A DNA stretch of 64,000 nt, from contig JAQFWX010000040.1 in assembly GCA_027605045.1 (NCBI GenBank), positions 186,001 through 250,000 of the forward strand, in the 5' to 3' direction. The position numbers and the translations under genes are program-made. The DNA is from Phallus indusiatus (Eukaryota; Basidiomycota; Agaricomycetes; Phallales; Phallaceae). This document shows positions 12,112 to 22,914 of the stretch, piece by piece (position 1 is the first letter of the stretch; each line of letters opens with the position of its first letter). The notes under the pieces were generated by a model that ran no database searches, was not told the DNA's origin, and saw only the letters and a list, made by a program, of their open reading frames with translations.

Positions 12112-13587
12112 CTAGTCGCTGGATCCTCCTTCTCCGGACCCTTTTGCCTTGTTTTTAGCACCAGAAGTGCTATAGGGAGTTTTTGGTTTTGGTGATACTC
12201 TGAAGGCATTTGGGCGGTCAGATCCCGTTAAATCCCATTTGCCGAACAAAAGGCTGTTATTCTTTTGGTCAGCTACGGATCAGCAACCGGAATGAAGGTG
12301 AAAGCTCTCACTCAAATACGGCCATTATCGTCCACTTCCGATTATGACCTTGAGGGAAAACTAAGGAACGTGATCCATAGAATACCTAACGGGTAATGAA
12401 GCTTTGTATTTTTTTTTGGCGTAATTAACGGAGAAAAATACCTCGTCATCTACTTCATCTGACTTCCTGGGCAGACAGTGCATGAACACCCAGTCTTTCT
12501 TAGCACCACCTTCTTTACACAGGGCTTCAGTAACTTGGTATCCTCGGAAATCCTCAAGTCGTTGAGCTTTCTCGGCCTCTTGACCCATGGAAACCCTTTC
12601 GGAGGTAAAAAGTGAGGTGATTATTTTACCTCAGAAAAGACGTGACGAGATGTTTACCATGTATCGGTCATGACGACATCAGCATCATGCACCGCTTGAC
12701 GAGGGTCGTCGCTCCAAACGATACCTTTGTCACAGCCTAGTTCTACGACCCTTTGCCATACCTCCGGCGGACACCTGTAAACAGGTTTATTTGGGGACGC
12801 TACCTGGCAACAAGGTTATTTTTGTTTCGGGTTCAAAAAAATATAGTAACTTACTTGTAAAGTGTGCCCTAGTCTGGGATAGGTAACGAGCATATCGTGT
12901 AAAACGTTCGTAGAGTCCCCGACATAAGCAATTTTCAATGGACGCAGTTCAGGGATGGGTTGAATAAACCTTTTTGGTTTGGACTGAGATAACTCATTAG
13001 CGGTATCAGAGGCATTTTTCGCTGGCGTTTCTGTGCCATTGAAGAGGTGAGCGTGTTCGTAGAGCGTGAGTAAGTCTGCTAGAATTTGGGTTGGATGCCA
13101 GAGAGAGGAGAGGGCGTTTAGTACTGGCACAGGCGAGTATTTGGCCATTTCCTATGAAAAAAAAGGGAATAAAATAACATTCGTCAATATCTTGACAATA
13201 AAAGCCTACCTCGATCTCCTCATGACTTCCGACACGAGCAAAAATACCTTGACACATTCCGCCGATAATATTCACAGAATCTCTTATATTTTCGTTTACT
13301 CCAAGTTGGATATCATCCTTTCCCAAAAATAAAGCTCTTCCGCCTAATAACTGAGCTGCAGTTTCTGCGGCAACACGAGTACGCGTGCTCCGTTTTGAAA
13401 AAACGAGCGCGACGGATTTGTTGAACAAGGATTGGGATGGGAGATTAAGGCGGGCTGGTTGTCGTGAAGGCTGAAGCCAAGCTGTAGACGTCTGTTTCAA
13501 TGCATGAGAATGATTAAGGACTCGGGTTATTTGAGGAGCAGTGAGGTCTGCTAAAGTGAGCAGGTGAGGGACTGAACCTGAAGCCAT
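12112..13587 (-). CDS. ornithine carbamoyltransferase
   Basis: Makes citrulline from ornithine and carbamoyl phosphate in arginine biosynthesis. Six exons, minus strand: 13587-13210, 13151-12855, 12803-12658, 12595-12442, 12385-12312 and 12253-12112; all phases agree, 396 residues. Motifs: SKRSTRTR (carbamoyl-phosphate binding), [27 protein letters not shown], the ornithine-loop region VFMHCLPRK with the catalytic Cys, and the final [16 protein letters not shown], which appears only after joining exons 5 and 6. A non-conserved 30-residue Ser/Lys/Pro insert follows [10 protein letters not shown]. The C-terminus ends in a short Gly/Ser/Lys tail. No clear mitochondrial presequence is visible before the first conserved block. 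The 5' end is head-to-head with the cyclophilin gene. Confidence 0.95.
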
Positions 13588-13702
13588 AAAAAAAATTCAG
13601 ACGCCAAAAATTGTTATGTAATGCGCATGACTCGATTCGGTTATGTTGACGTCGTGACTAGGTCTGTCACGCCAATTTTCTAGCGCTCAGCTCCCGTCTC
13701 CG
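13588..13702. promoter_or_regulatory. bidirectional promoter between ornithine carbamoyltransferase and cyclophilin
   Basis: Only 115 bp separate the two start codons, so both promoters must overlap. It contains AGCGCTCAGC (about 13682-13691), a sequence resembling motifs in other spacers of this window, and TGACGTCGTGACT (about 13645-13660), a CRE/GCN4-like palindrome that would suit an arginine-pathway gene. Confidence 0.5.
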
Positions 13703-14760
13703 ATGTCAAACTTTCGTCGTTTTTTGTCCACTGCAACGGGGAATACCTTGTACGTTCTGTATCCATCACTTTAGTCAATGATCTCATCAGTCTCCAAAGG
13801 TCAAAGGTATTTTTTGATATTCAAGTATGTTTGTTTTTTTTGGAGGTCCAAAACTCGCCATAACACTTTTGTCCACAGGTAAACTCAACACCAACCGGGA
13901 GGATTGGTATATCATCATCTTTGACCTAGAAATTCCATCTATCCTTAAAAATACTTTCATTTAGTTTTCAGATTGTACGATGATGTCGTTCCCAAAACCG
14001 CTCGCAACTTCCGCGAACTAGCTACTGGTCAGCACGGGTTTGGATACAAAGGGTCAATCTTCCATAGGGTCATTCCGGACGTGTGTCACACTTTCTCGCA
14101 TCCTTTGCGTTATGTACTAAATCATTCTAGTTTATGTTACAAGGCGGTGATTTTGAAACGTAAGCGGTTATGACTATGAGAAATGCCGATATGAATTGCT
14201 CTTTGATGATAGAGGACAAGGTATTGGTGGAAAATCAATATACGGCCGTCGTTTTAACGGTAAGAAATGTTGTTGTTGTCGTCCTCAGTTTTTGAGTTAT
14301 TCTAATAGATGAGAATTTCATTTTAAACCATGACAAACGCAAGTAATCGAGAGCATAATCCAGCAAATGAGACATTGATTGATCCCTAGCTGGTTTACTT
14401 TCAATGGCCAACGCTGGTCGTAATACTAACGGTTCTCAATTTTTCATAACCACTGTTAAAACAGGGTATGCAGTTTGTTCATTTGGTTTTTTTTGTATGT
14501 GTTAACACCCTTAAAGCTGGTTAGATGGCAAACATGTGCGCTACTTCTGTTTGAATTCATCCTTAATTTATTAATTCCTTGTTGCCAGGTTGTTTTTGGG
14601 GAGGTTGAAGAGTAAGCCCTTTCAGTTTATGAAATTTTGCGACCGCTGATTCAAACCCGGTAGCGGAATGGACGTAGTGAAAAAAATTGAGTCTATGGGA
14701 ACACCAGATGGTTTAACTAAAGCCAAAATTACCATTGCCGACTGCGGTACATTGGAATAA
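13703..14760 (+). CDS. cyclophilin-type peptidyl-prolyl cis-trans isomerase, probably mitochondrial
   Basis: Eleven exons (13703-13749, 13800-13824, 13879-13906, 13965-14080, 14131-14159, 14213-14259, 14309-14338, 14390-14465, 14517-14535, 14589-14611, 14664-14760) give 178 residues. Active-site blocks are complete: [65 protein letters not shown]. Seven exons are under 50 nt; one is 19 nt. Intron 7 (14339-14389) has a GC donor, the only choice that gives the invariant [13 protein letters not shown]. The first residues ([13 protein letters not shown]) are Arg/Ser/Thr-rich without acids, as in a mitochondrial presequence, which fits a Cpr3-like matrix isomerase; cytosolic location is not excluded. 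Shares a promoter with ornithine carbamoyltransferase. Confidence 0.93.
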
Positions 14761-15165
14761 TTATATAATTCCGCATGACCGGCAACTCAATGCCTTGTTT
14801 TACTGAAATATCATCGTCTTTATGTGAGGATTTGGAATTACTCACCAGCTGAGTCTTCGCTCTTGATTAATGGTAGTTCCGTTTGGCATTTTCATTGGTT
14901 GTATCTGGGTGCGCCCTGATCTCCGCAGGTATCATACAGAATTAACTCTCGAAATAAGACGAAGGAGAATGGTAAGAACCCATGCTCTAAGCTTTGCAGT
15001 GCCGGATGAAGCTGTCACGAGCCTTGAAGGAATTAAATTTTACAGCATAGCATGATTTCAAACATTCTAGAGAATGTGCATGGCGATAGACTCGTACAGA
15101 ATCTTCTTCACCAGCCGTTTCACCTCCAAACTAACGACTGTTGCACCCCACCGTCTATATTATTA
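14761..15165. other. intergenic, no gene seen
   Basis: Spacer between the 3' ends of the cyclophilin gene and the convergent F-box copy. A short plus-strand ORF at 14870-15055 has no supporting features. Confidence 0.45.
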
Positions 15166-16868
15166 TTACCTAAGACGACACATTCCATCACTATCGTCGC
15201 TATCATACATATTCTCGTTCCCGCTTTGATATCCATTAAACCTATCATCCTCGGTACAATCGAAACAATCGCACTCTTTTTTCTTTTGTAAACCACGAAC
15301 TCGCACAAATTCAACGCCGTGCCCTTTTAAAGCTGTTCCTAAGATCTGAGCCTGATCATCATCTGTGGAATCTTCCTCCAATTCCAAACTTCTAACTCCA
15401 GCCTTCAAAACCACATTCAAGAGAATACCAATGGAGGGCGTTTCCAAAGTGGGGCGTAACAGGACGAGCTTTCTCAGTTTCAGATTCTCTGGAAGGGTTT
15501 TCAGCGCTGTAAAAAGATCATCACTATCCAACACCTTTAGTCGAAGAGTGTCCAGACAAGGAAACAAGTCAGGTATATCAGAAACCCATGGCAGTTGCCA
15601 GGCATGAGAGATTAAATCCAGATCAGTTATACCCGGGAAGACACGAATCATATCCATAATTGGGGCTAAATGATCGAATTGAGTTAGCCGGCGGGTCGAA
15701 GGGTAAGGCCCTGCGACGTGGAATGGTTGGGTTCCTTCAGCTGATTGATCAAGATAATATGGCGCAGTGCTGATAGCAAAAGTATGTCTCCGAATGGATA
15801 CTTGCATATATCGATGTCCCGAGAAAGCGAACAAAGCTCCGCGTGGAATTGTCTCGAAAATGTCGGGTGAGATTGTGGTGTTGTAGATCCTTCGAGATGG
15901 AGACGGGATGTATCGATAATTTAGGTACTGTGTAAAAAGCCTAGACAGTGACGTAGTTTTGATTCTGGATGCAATTGACCGAATATAAAGGTGACCCGTC
16001 ATTTCCGCTGTAAGCACTTCAAATCCTTTGAGTTTCGGAAGGTCCAAATTGACCATTGATCCAAAGAACGGAACAGATGGAAAGGAATTTCAAAAAATGG
16101 GAAAGGAGAGGCATATTGGGTGGTTGAGAGAACTTAAAATGCGTTAGCCTGTTGTCAGGTGGAAGCTCTATCCCTGTTATGTCTACTCCCTGAAGTACAA
16201 GTTCCTGAAGATAGGAGGGGTTCACTCGGACGATATCCCTCAGTATTAACGGCGGCGGCCCAAGAATTGCTTCGACGCTGTCATGAATCAACCAGATGTC
16301 CAATCGTCGCAGTTGGAGTGGCGCCACTTCAAGCTTCTGGACAACATGATAAAAATAAATCAGTTCGGACCACGCAAGATGCAGATTCAAAGAATTTATG
16401 CGGGGAAAGACGTGATTTGGATCTGCTATACATTCGCGATAAACCTTCCTTAGGGGCGCGGAATTGTAAAAATAGTGATCCCGAAGCGGCGGATGCGTCC
16501 ATGACATAGCGAGAGGAGCATTCCCTGACCGACTTAAAAACAGATCGACTAGCGAACGCGACATGTCCAGGTTTATGAGACTCCACAATATTGGCGATTC
16601 CAATGCCATGTTCCTCCAGTGTCGACATACGTGCGAGATGTTCAGGACAGTCCGCGTAGGAGTCAAGGACTCGGAGAAGGCCAGTTTGAAAATATAATAT
16701 AGTATGTCGGGAGCGACTGCATTAATTGAGGACTTTAAATTACGGAATTGATGTGAAGTGTAACTAATATTTTCCGTTAGTAACACGTTGAGATGCATCA
16801 TGATGAATTCAAAAGTATTAAACGTTAAATACCCGTTGGTTGAACTTCGATATTTTCGTGACAATGCC
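15166..16868 (-). pseudogene. F-box/LRR family gene with broken frame (tandem partner of the 17.9-19.6 kb gene)
   Basis: Minus strand, ATG at 16868. The first frame runs through the F-box-like block SHVCRHWRNMALESPILWSL to about 16020; the second frame covers about 16056-15166. The intact tandem copy at 17.9-19.6 kb has about 30 more codons at the junction (after FLCDLQLH), so this copy has lost that segment and changed frame by one. The halves align well otherwise (TALKTLPENLKLRKLVLLRP against FALSHLPASLKLSRLVLLHP). A 46-nt GT-AG stretch over the break would rejoin the frames in phase, so a functional spliced form cannot be ruled out. The C-terminus CDCFDCTEDD matches the partner's CDCVDCADDH. 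Confidence 0.6.
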
Positions 16869-17936
16869 ATCGATTTTCGAATAGCGGAGAATGATTGGAG
16901 ATAAGAAAAAGAGAACGGTAAGGTGTGGGTAGTACGAACTCCCAGATACACTGTTTCATCAACCGGCTTTATAAAGCTAACTGAGAACAAGAAAATCGCA
17001 AAGCGTGCAAGCTCTTGCTTGTGAAGCCCATATTATACTTGTGTTTACTCAGAATTAACAAAGATGCGATAAACAAATCAATGCAAATATCAGACAAGGA
17101 GATGTCGAAAAACGAGGTAAAAACAAGCAAGTTCACGGTTAGCGCCCGTCGGAGTCGTCGGAGTGACGGAGTCTTTGTTCTCTTTGTTTATCCCTGCCGA
17201 CCAAGTAGAAGTTCTCTTTCTTATCCGCCTTCATCCATCTCCTTTGTTTTCTCCTGTCAACCACAACCCAACCTTCTTTTCTCATTATATATCATACTTC
17301 CTCGTTTCATTTAGGTCTAGATTGGTTTGCGACATATTTGCCATTTGTTGTACTTATTCAACGATAGGTCCAACAGCGACTTGGTAATCACAATGATAAG
17401 GTGGAATATCAATATTACCACTAATAAGCACAAACGTGATTCTTAGCTCTTGAAGTGCCAAGTCAACCGCTCCGGTTTCCCCTTTGTTTGCATTTGACTC
17501 GCGCATACTATGAGTCTTCGCAGGATGCATTTCACCTTCAATCCACAAATAATGTAAAAAACGTTCGTAAATTTCTTTGTCGCACACTTACAACACATGT
17601 CTCAGTTTATAATCCCTTGTGCGTCCGTTTTGACCAAGAGATTGTACGCCAAGGAGATCTTCATGAACAGCTGATCGCGGGGAACAAGAGTATGTGGACC
17701 TGAGAAGTACCAAGGTTGCGGGTCGTTTTACGGTTATACAAAACAACAGCCCAAGACATTATGAAAGACCTGGCCCTGCGATATCAAGCGATACGTTTAT
17801 ACAATAGTCACGACCTGGGACCAATGACTGCTGTAGGTTCAGCCCGCATTTTTATCTTTAAATGAAAAAGTTTCAATTTCTATTAAAATAAACATCTACA
17901 GGCGAAGATTCATCACTATTATAACTGTCGAACGTA
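16869..17936. other. spacer between the two tandem F-box genes, with one unexplained ORF
   Basis: Mostly AT-rich. A minus-strand ORF at about 17354-17587 encodes a plausible peptide ending in a hydrophobic ELRITFVLISGNIDIPPY segment and a stop at 17354; another open stretch lies upstream (about 17620-17700). They could be exons of a small gene, but I could not join them in phase and recognise no family. Confidence 0.3.
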
Positions 17937-19640
17937 TCAGTGATCATCAGCACAATCAACACAATCGCATTTGTATATGTTGTATCGCACAAGCTCAACA
18001 CCCTTTTCATTCAGCCTTGTCTTCAGAATTCTAATCTGATCGTCTTCGAAACCAACGCCATTTAATTCCAAAGTTTCAGCCCCAGTTTTTGATATCGTAT
18101 TTAGAATAATATCAATCGAGCTTGAGATTGATTCAACTGTAGGGTGTAATAGAACGAGCCTGCTTAACTTCAAACTCGCCGGGAGGTGGCTCAGCGCGAA
18201 AACGATATCATCGCTCTTCGACATATATCCTAGTCGAAGGGTCTCGAGACAAGGAAACAAGTTAGGTATATCAGAAACCCATGGTAGTTCCCAGGCTCGA
18301 CGTATTAATGCCAGATCTGTTATCACTGACATGGTGCGTGTCATATCCACAATCTGTGCCAGATGATCAAATGCAGAAGGAATGGGGCTCATAAATCGAA
18401 ACGGGTAATTTTCTACAAATAGGTTGGGATAATGAGGCCCGGTCCGGATATCGAGAACACCGTCAGTACCGATCACTTCTAAGCATTGATGGCCTACGAA
18501 ACTCGACAATGCTTTGGATGGAATTGTTTCGAAAATGTTGCGTCTGGTCGTGTCGTCAATCTCGTCAAACAGAGATGCAATATCATGACAATGACCCCAA
18601 TTGATGTGGAGCTGGGACAGTGGGATTACGATTTTAATGCGGGCTGTAATTTCCCGCATGTAAAGGTAGCCCGCTGCATCCCAAGCCTGCAATGAAAGTC
18701 GTTTGAGTTTAGGGAAGCTGAGATCTGTCGGTAATTGGGCTGTGGGATCCGAGTTGGTTGTATCCAGTTCGTTTTCTCCTGCTTTCAATTCGTGAAGATG
18801 AAGCTGCAGATCGCAAAGGAAGGAACAGGTGGAGAGTAATCTCAGTATGCAAGAAAGGGAAGGGGGGTTGAGTGGATGAATAAGGTTGAAGTGTGTTAAT
18901 TTGTTATTAGATGGAATTTTGAAACCTGTCAAGTCTACCTTTTCAAGTACGAGTTCTTGAAGATAGGCAATATCCACTTGCGCTGGTACGATATCTGCCA
19001 CCAATAACTTCGCCGGTTCTTCCGAAGGGAACACATTTGAGTATACACGAAGAACCAAACGTCGCAGTTGGAGTGGTGCTATTTTAACCCCTCCACCAAC
19101 ATCCCAATAAAACCTCCGCAGCTCGTGACACGCCACATGTAAATTCAAAGAATCCACGCGGGGTAAGACGTTCTCTGGATGTGCTATACAGCGTGGATAG
19201 CCCTTCGATGGGAGGAAGGTTGGCGGCACATAATTCTTACAATTCGGATGAACCGATGGCTGATACGGCTGATACGTCCATGACATGGTGAGAGGAACAA
19301 TGCCTGACCGACTCAAAATCAAATCGACCAGTGAACGTGACATGTCCAGATCTATGAACTTCCACAGCATTGGTGATGCCAATGCGATGCCTCTCCAGTA
19401 CCGACAGACGTGAGAGATGTTCAAGGCAGTTCGCGCAGGAGTCGAAGACACGAAAACGGCCAATTTGAAAACATAGTATAGGATTTCAGGGGCCACCCTA
19501 TGAATAGAAGATTTTGAATCGTGAAAATGGTGGGGAGTGTGACTGACAAATGTTCGTCAGCAGCACGTCAAGGCGCATCATGGTATATGAAGTATTAAAT
19601 ACCTATCAATTATTGCTTGGTGTCTTCGTGATGACGCCAT
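17937..19640 (-). CDS. F-box/LRR family protein (intact tandem copy)
   Basis: The long frame 19497-17937 has no usable ATG at its 5' end (it opens with GTG). An upstream exon 19640-19603 (MASSRRHQAIID) joined over a 105-nt GT-AG intron in phase 2 gives a 532-residue protein. Domains: F-box-like helix APEILYYVFKLAV, then the Agaricomycete F-box signature ISHVCRYWRGIALASPMLWK and DMSRSLVDLILSRSG, then a leucine-rich region with VSDIPNLFPCLETLRL and ending in a conserved CDCVDCADDH tail. Probably a substrate adaptor of an SCF ubiquitin ligase. It is the tandem relative of the frame-broken copy at 15.2-16.9 kb. Confidence 0.8.
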
Positions 19641-20154
19641 CGGTGTGGATTAACGAGAACGTTCAAAGATAATGATATCAAGCTTAACGTGTGAGTACCA
19701 TGAACTCACGAATATATAGTAATGGTAGAGGCGTGTCCTGGCTCGTCGGACCCCGTATTATTGGGGCTTGGGTCTGTCATATTTGGGACTCGAAAAGGAC
19801 GCTGACAAGGACGCAATGTACGTCCGGAACGTAATATACGTCGCGCACCCTGAATTTAGCGAGCCCTCATCGACATCGTTGACGTCGACGCCCCTTGCTC
19901 TTTCGCTTAGTTAGGCTCTGACATGCAGATCGAACAACAGCAATTCCAGGTGAACTATCACCTCAAATATTAAATACCCACGACCACATTTATCCATAGT
20001 TACCGAGCTATATTTTCTTTAAATACAAAACTTAAACTCAAAACACGAATGAGCAATAACAATAGCATGGTCCAATTTACACCTGATTTCACTAGTACAC
20101 TATACAGCAGATCACAAACCTATACAGGGTGACCGAAGGGGTCGTTTGAAAAAT
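19641..20154. other. intergenic, no gene seen
   Basis: Upstream of the F-box gene and downstream of a DUF6533 gene. Contains GTTGACGTCGACG-type near-palindromic sequence (about 19878-19891). Confidence 0.4.
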
Positions 20155-21614
20155 TCAAGCGTATTCATGGGGATTTTGAGTATTACCGTCGACGTTGGGA
20201 TCCGTCGGCAATTCCAATACATCTTCTGGAAAGTTAGACACCACGTGGATGAGCGAAATGTCAAGCGAATATTGTTGACCCAAATCACTTGCACAGCGTA
20301 AATTAATAATCAAGCGAGATGTCTAATGCGGCCTGAGTTTCGCCATGACGGGAAAAAGTGAGAAGAAAGGACTGACACAGATTCCAATAAGCGGAAAACA
20401 CCAGCTGAAGCGTATTTTTATTACGGATTGCATCAACATAGAATCATTCTCACTTACTAGAAAGAAATTGTACCCAATATAGAACCCATCTCAAACCCAA
20501 TTATGCAAAGCAGGTAAATAACTGACGATCAGGATCAATCAAGCGAGCTTCTTGCGTAGTAATAGCGTACCAAATAAAACGAAGAAACACCAGATTCCAT
20601 CACGTATGAAGGTGTAATAAAGTCTGCCGACTACTATTGGACCCTGTAACCGAATGTAAAGGTACCGTCCTGCGGCTAGACCGAAAAGCACGGTCTGTAC
20701 ACAAAGGACTGGAATCCTGGAATTGAAAACATTTTATGTCATGTCATGTTATATTACAAGTACTGAATATTAATACCAAATATCTGATGAAATTCTAGGA
20801 AGAGCTGGTGTTGTGCAATATGCGACGTGCATCATTTGGTAGGAAAAGGAGTCGGGAAATATTACTTGGATTTGAGGTATGACTACCAGGATTGCGCAAA
20901 AGGCGGTCACAAATCCTATAACTTCAATAATGCAAAGGGATATAAGTAGCGGCTTATTTCTCGCATAGAAAGCATACACTAAAAAACTTAGCCATGTACA
21001 TAATATTAAGTTCGTAATTTTGATACATACCGCGGGATATCAGCAGTATGTCCGATCCTGTAGACATAATCAACCCGAAAAATGCTGAGGACCAGAGGAT
21101 GCCCTTGCAAGTAGAATATGTAAGATCTAATACTTCCGCACTGAGTGCAAGGTTTAGTCTGCGTTTATACATATAATAATAATAAGACTCCTTTGATAAA
21201 CTCCCATGCTGAAGCGCGTACATAACCACTCCTACAGCGAGCAGACGTACGCCTACAAACACAACGGTTATTAAAGAAAACTCGGATCTTGTATCTCGTG
21301 TCAAAATATAGCATATTGCTTCGGGAAATTGACTCACTTCCAGATGTATTCCACCTAAAAAAATGCGAGCGTTAACCCGAATTTGTATTGTGAGACACAA
21401 AACGAACGACACCTCTCTACCAAACGTTAACGAAATATCCCAAACCAAACATACAGCTGACGCCACTTTCGAGCAAATAAAACATAAGCGAGATTATATT
21501 TCTCGCGAGCCCATGACTATTACCTATGTTGAAATTCAGGGTGCGACCTTGCTCCAGCAAGTCTTGAAGGACGGCTGCCGAAGATGTGTTGCTATCTATT
21601 ACTGTACCATCCAT
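20155..21614 (-). CDS. DUF6533 seven-pass membrane protein (exon structure partly unresolved)
   Basis: Starts MDGTVIDSNTSS at 21614. Recognisable family pieces, minus strand: SAVCLVWDISLTFGRE (about 21470-21420) followed by a short exon VEYIWK, then a TM stretch ending SDILLISR at a GT donor, VYAFYARNKPLLISLCIIEV, TVLFGLAAGRYLYIRL, YYTFIRDGIWCFFVLF, and a last exon with SRLIINLR then an acidic tail to the stop at 20155. This is the order seen in basidiomycete DUF6533 proteins (integral membrane, function unknown, possibly receptors). I could not phase the segment between about 21350 and 21130 (TM2), where two frames carry parts of the expected helix. Either an unusual splice or a frameshift is present there. 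Three related genes lie at 47.6, 51.2 and 59-61 kb. Confidence 0.65.
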
Positions 21615-22914
21615 TGCAGTATTTGGAGTGTCGTGAAGGGGAGATAGCAATAACGATGGGTGAAGTTGGTTGATAACCGCAGTCCAAGCGCGACCTCTTA
21701 TAATCTTGTTTAAGCCAAGATATCTCATGTTAGGCTCCATGACACTTTCTTTATGTTGATGGCGTTTAAAAGCTTGATGGAGACGATAGTGAAGGATTAT
21801 CAAGTCACCTAATATGTATGCCCTCTCACAGACCATCAGTACACCGAGTCGCTTGTTGTTCGTACCTCACAGTAAGAAAGAACCACATCGTTGGGTGAGT
21901 TCATCGTAAACTATCGACTGCAACGTGTGCGTAACAGGGTCAGCAGATGTGATCGCTCACATATAAATAACAACTGTGTTCCAAAACTCGGACACTTGGG
22001 GTAGTGCCAGGCGATAGAGCCTTTTAGTATACGGCATAAACGGAAGATGAATTACATCGCAGTTCCGCTAAGCGATCTATCGGTAGCTTTTGCCTATCTT
22101 TAGCAGGAGGACAGCCTTGTGTGTTGAGCGATCCTGTATGATGATAGTATCCAACGTCTATAATTTCGGCCCTAAATGTCATGCTCAAAACCAGGACCAC
22201 CTTAGGACTTTGATCTCCTCAAGTCCAGCGATAAATATGGTGCGGGTCAAAAGTGTCAACACACAAGCTTACTGTGGGAAACTAAAGATCATATGAGTCA
22301 GTGTCGCTTGTCGCTTTGAGAGCTCGAGCTGTTCTGCCTTGGCAAGTATCGGAGGTACGTTTCGGTACATCATCCTCATGTGGTTTATATTCCGCTCCTT
22401 TGTTGCATCTTGGAAAGGCTTCATGTCCTGCTAACGGTCAGAACCAGAGGTTCGAGCTCCAAAACCCAATAAACTTGCCTTGTCTCCTCCATGTATACCT
22501 AATTCAGTTGCAGGCTTATACACACGTCATAAGAAGTACAGTTGAACTGTAATGCATGAGTCAGTTGAACGAAGTGCCCAAGAACATAAAAATTTATTCA
22601 CGGCACGATTTAAGATGAGTGGGAATGACGACGTGCTTGATGATCATTTCTCATGGTTTCGATAGAGATTTTAAATTATGACAACCTATAACAGCTCGGT
22701 AGAGATGTTCTTAGGCCCGGGAGCTCGAGGTGAATCAGTCAAAGCGGTTTTGTTTTGGGAGATTTAGATCTCCGCGACTCCGTCTTGGTTCGCCTTGTAT
22801 TGCGCAACAGCGCCGCTTAAGATTCTTTGCACTGGCGCCTTCCTTTGTATGTGTTTGGAACAAGCGACGTGTTCAATGCCATGTAATACAAAAAATGCTC
22901 ATAATTTAAAAACA
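21615..22914. other. intergenic, no gene seen
   Basis: About 1.3 kb between the DUF6533 gene and the 3' end of the NACHT-WD40 gene. Scattered short ORFs only. A GGTTCGAGCTCC at about 22448 resembles a Pol III B box, but no tRNA fold was found around it. Confidence 0.4.

Noticed and set aside
22440..22465. Possible tRNA B box (GGTTCGAGCTCC)
   Set aside because: No A box or cloverleaf could be drawn around it. No tRNA or rRNA gene is supported anywhere in the window.
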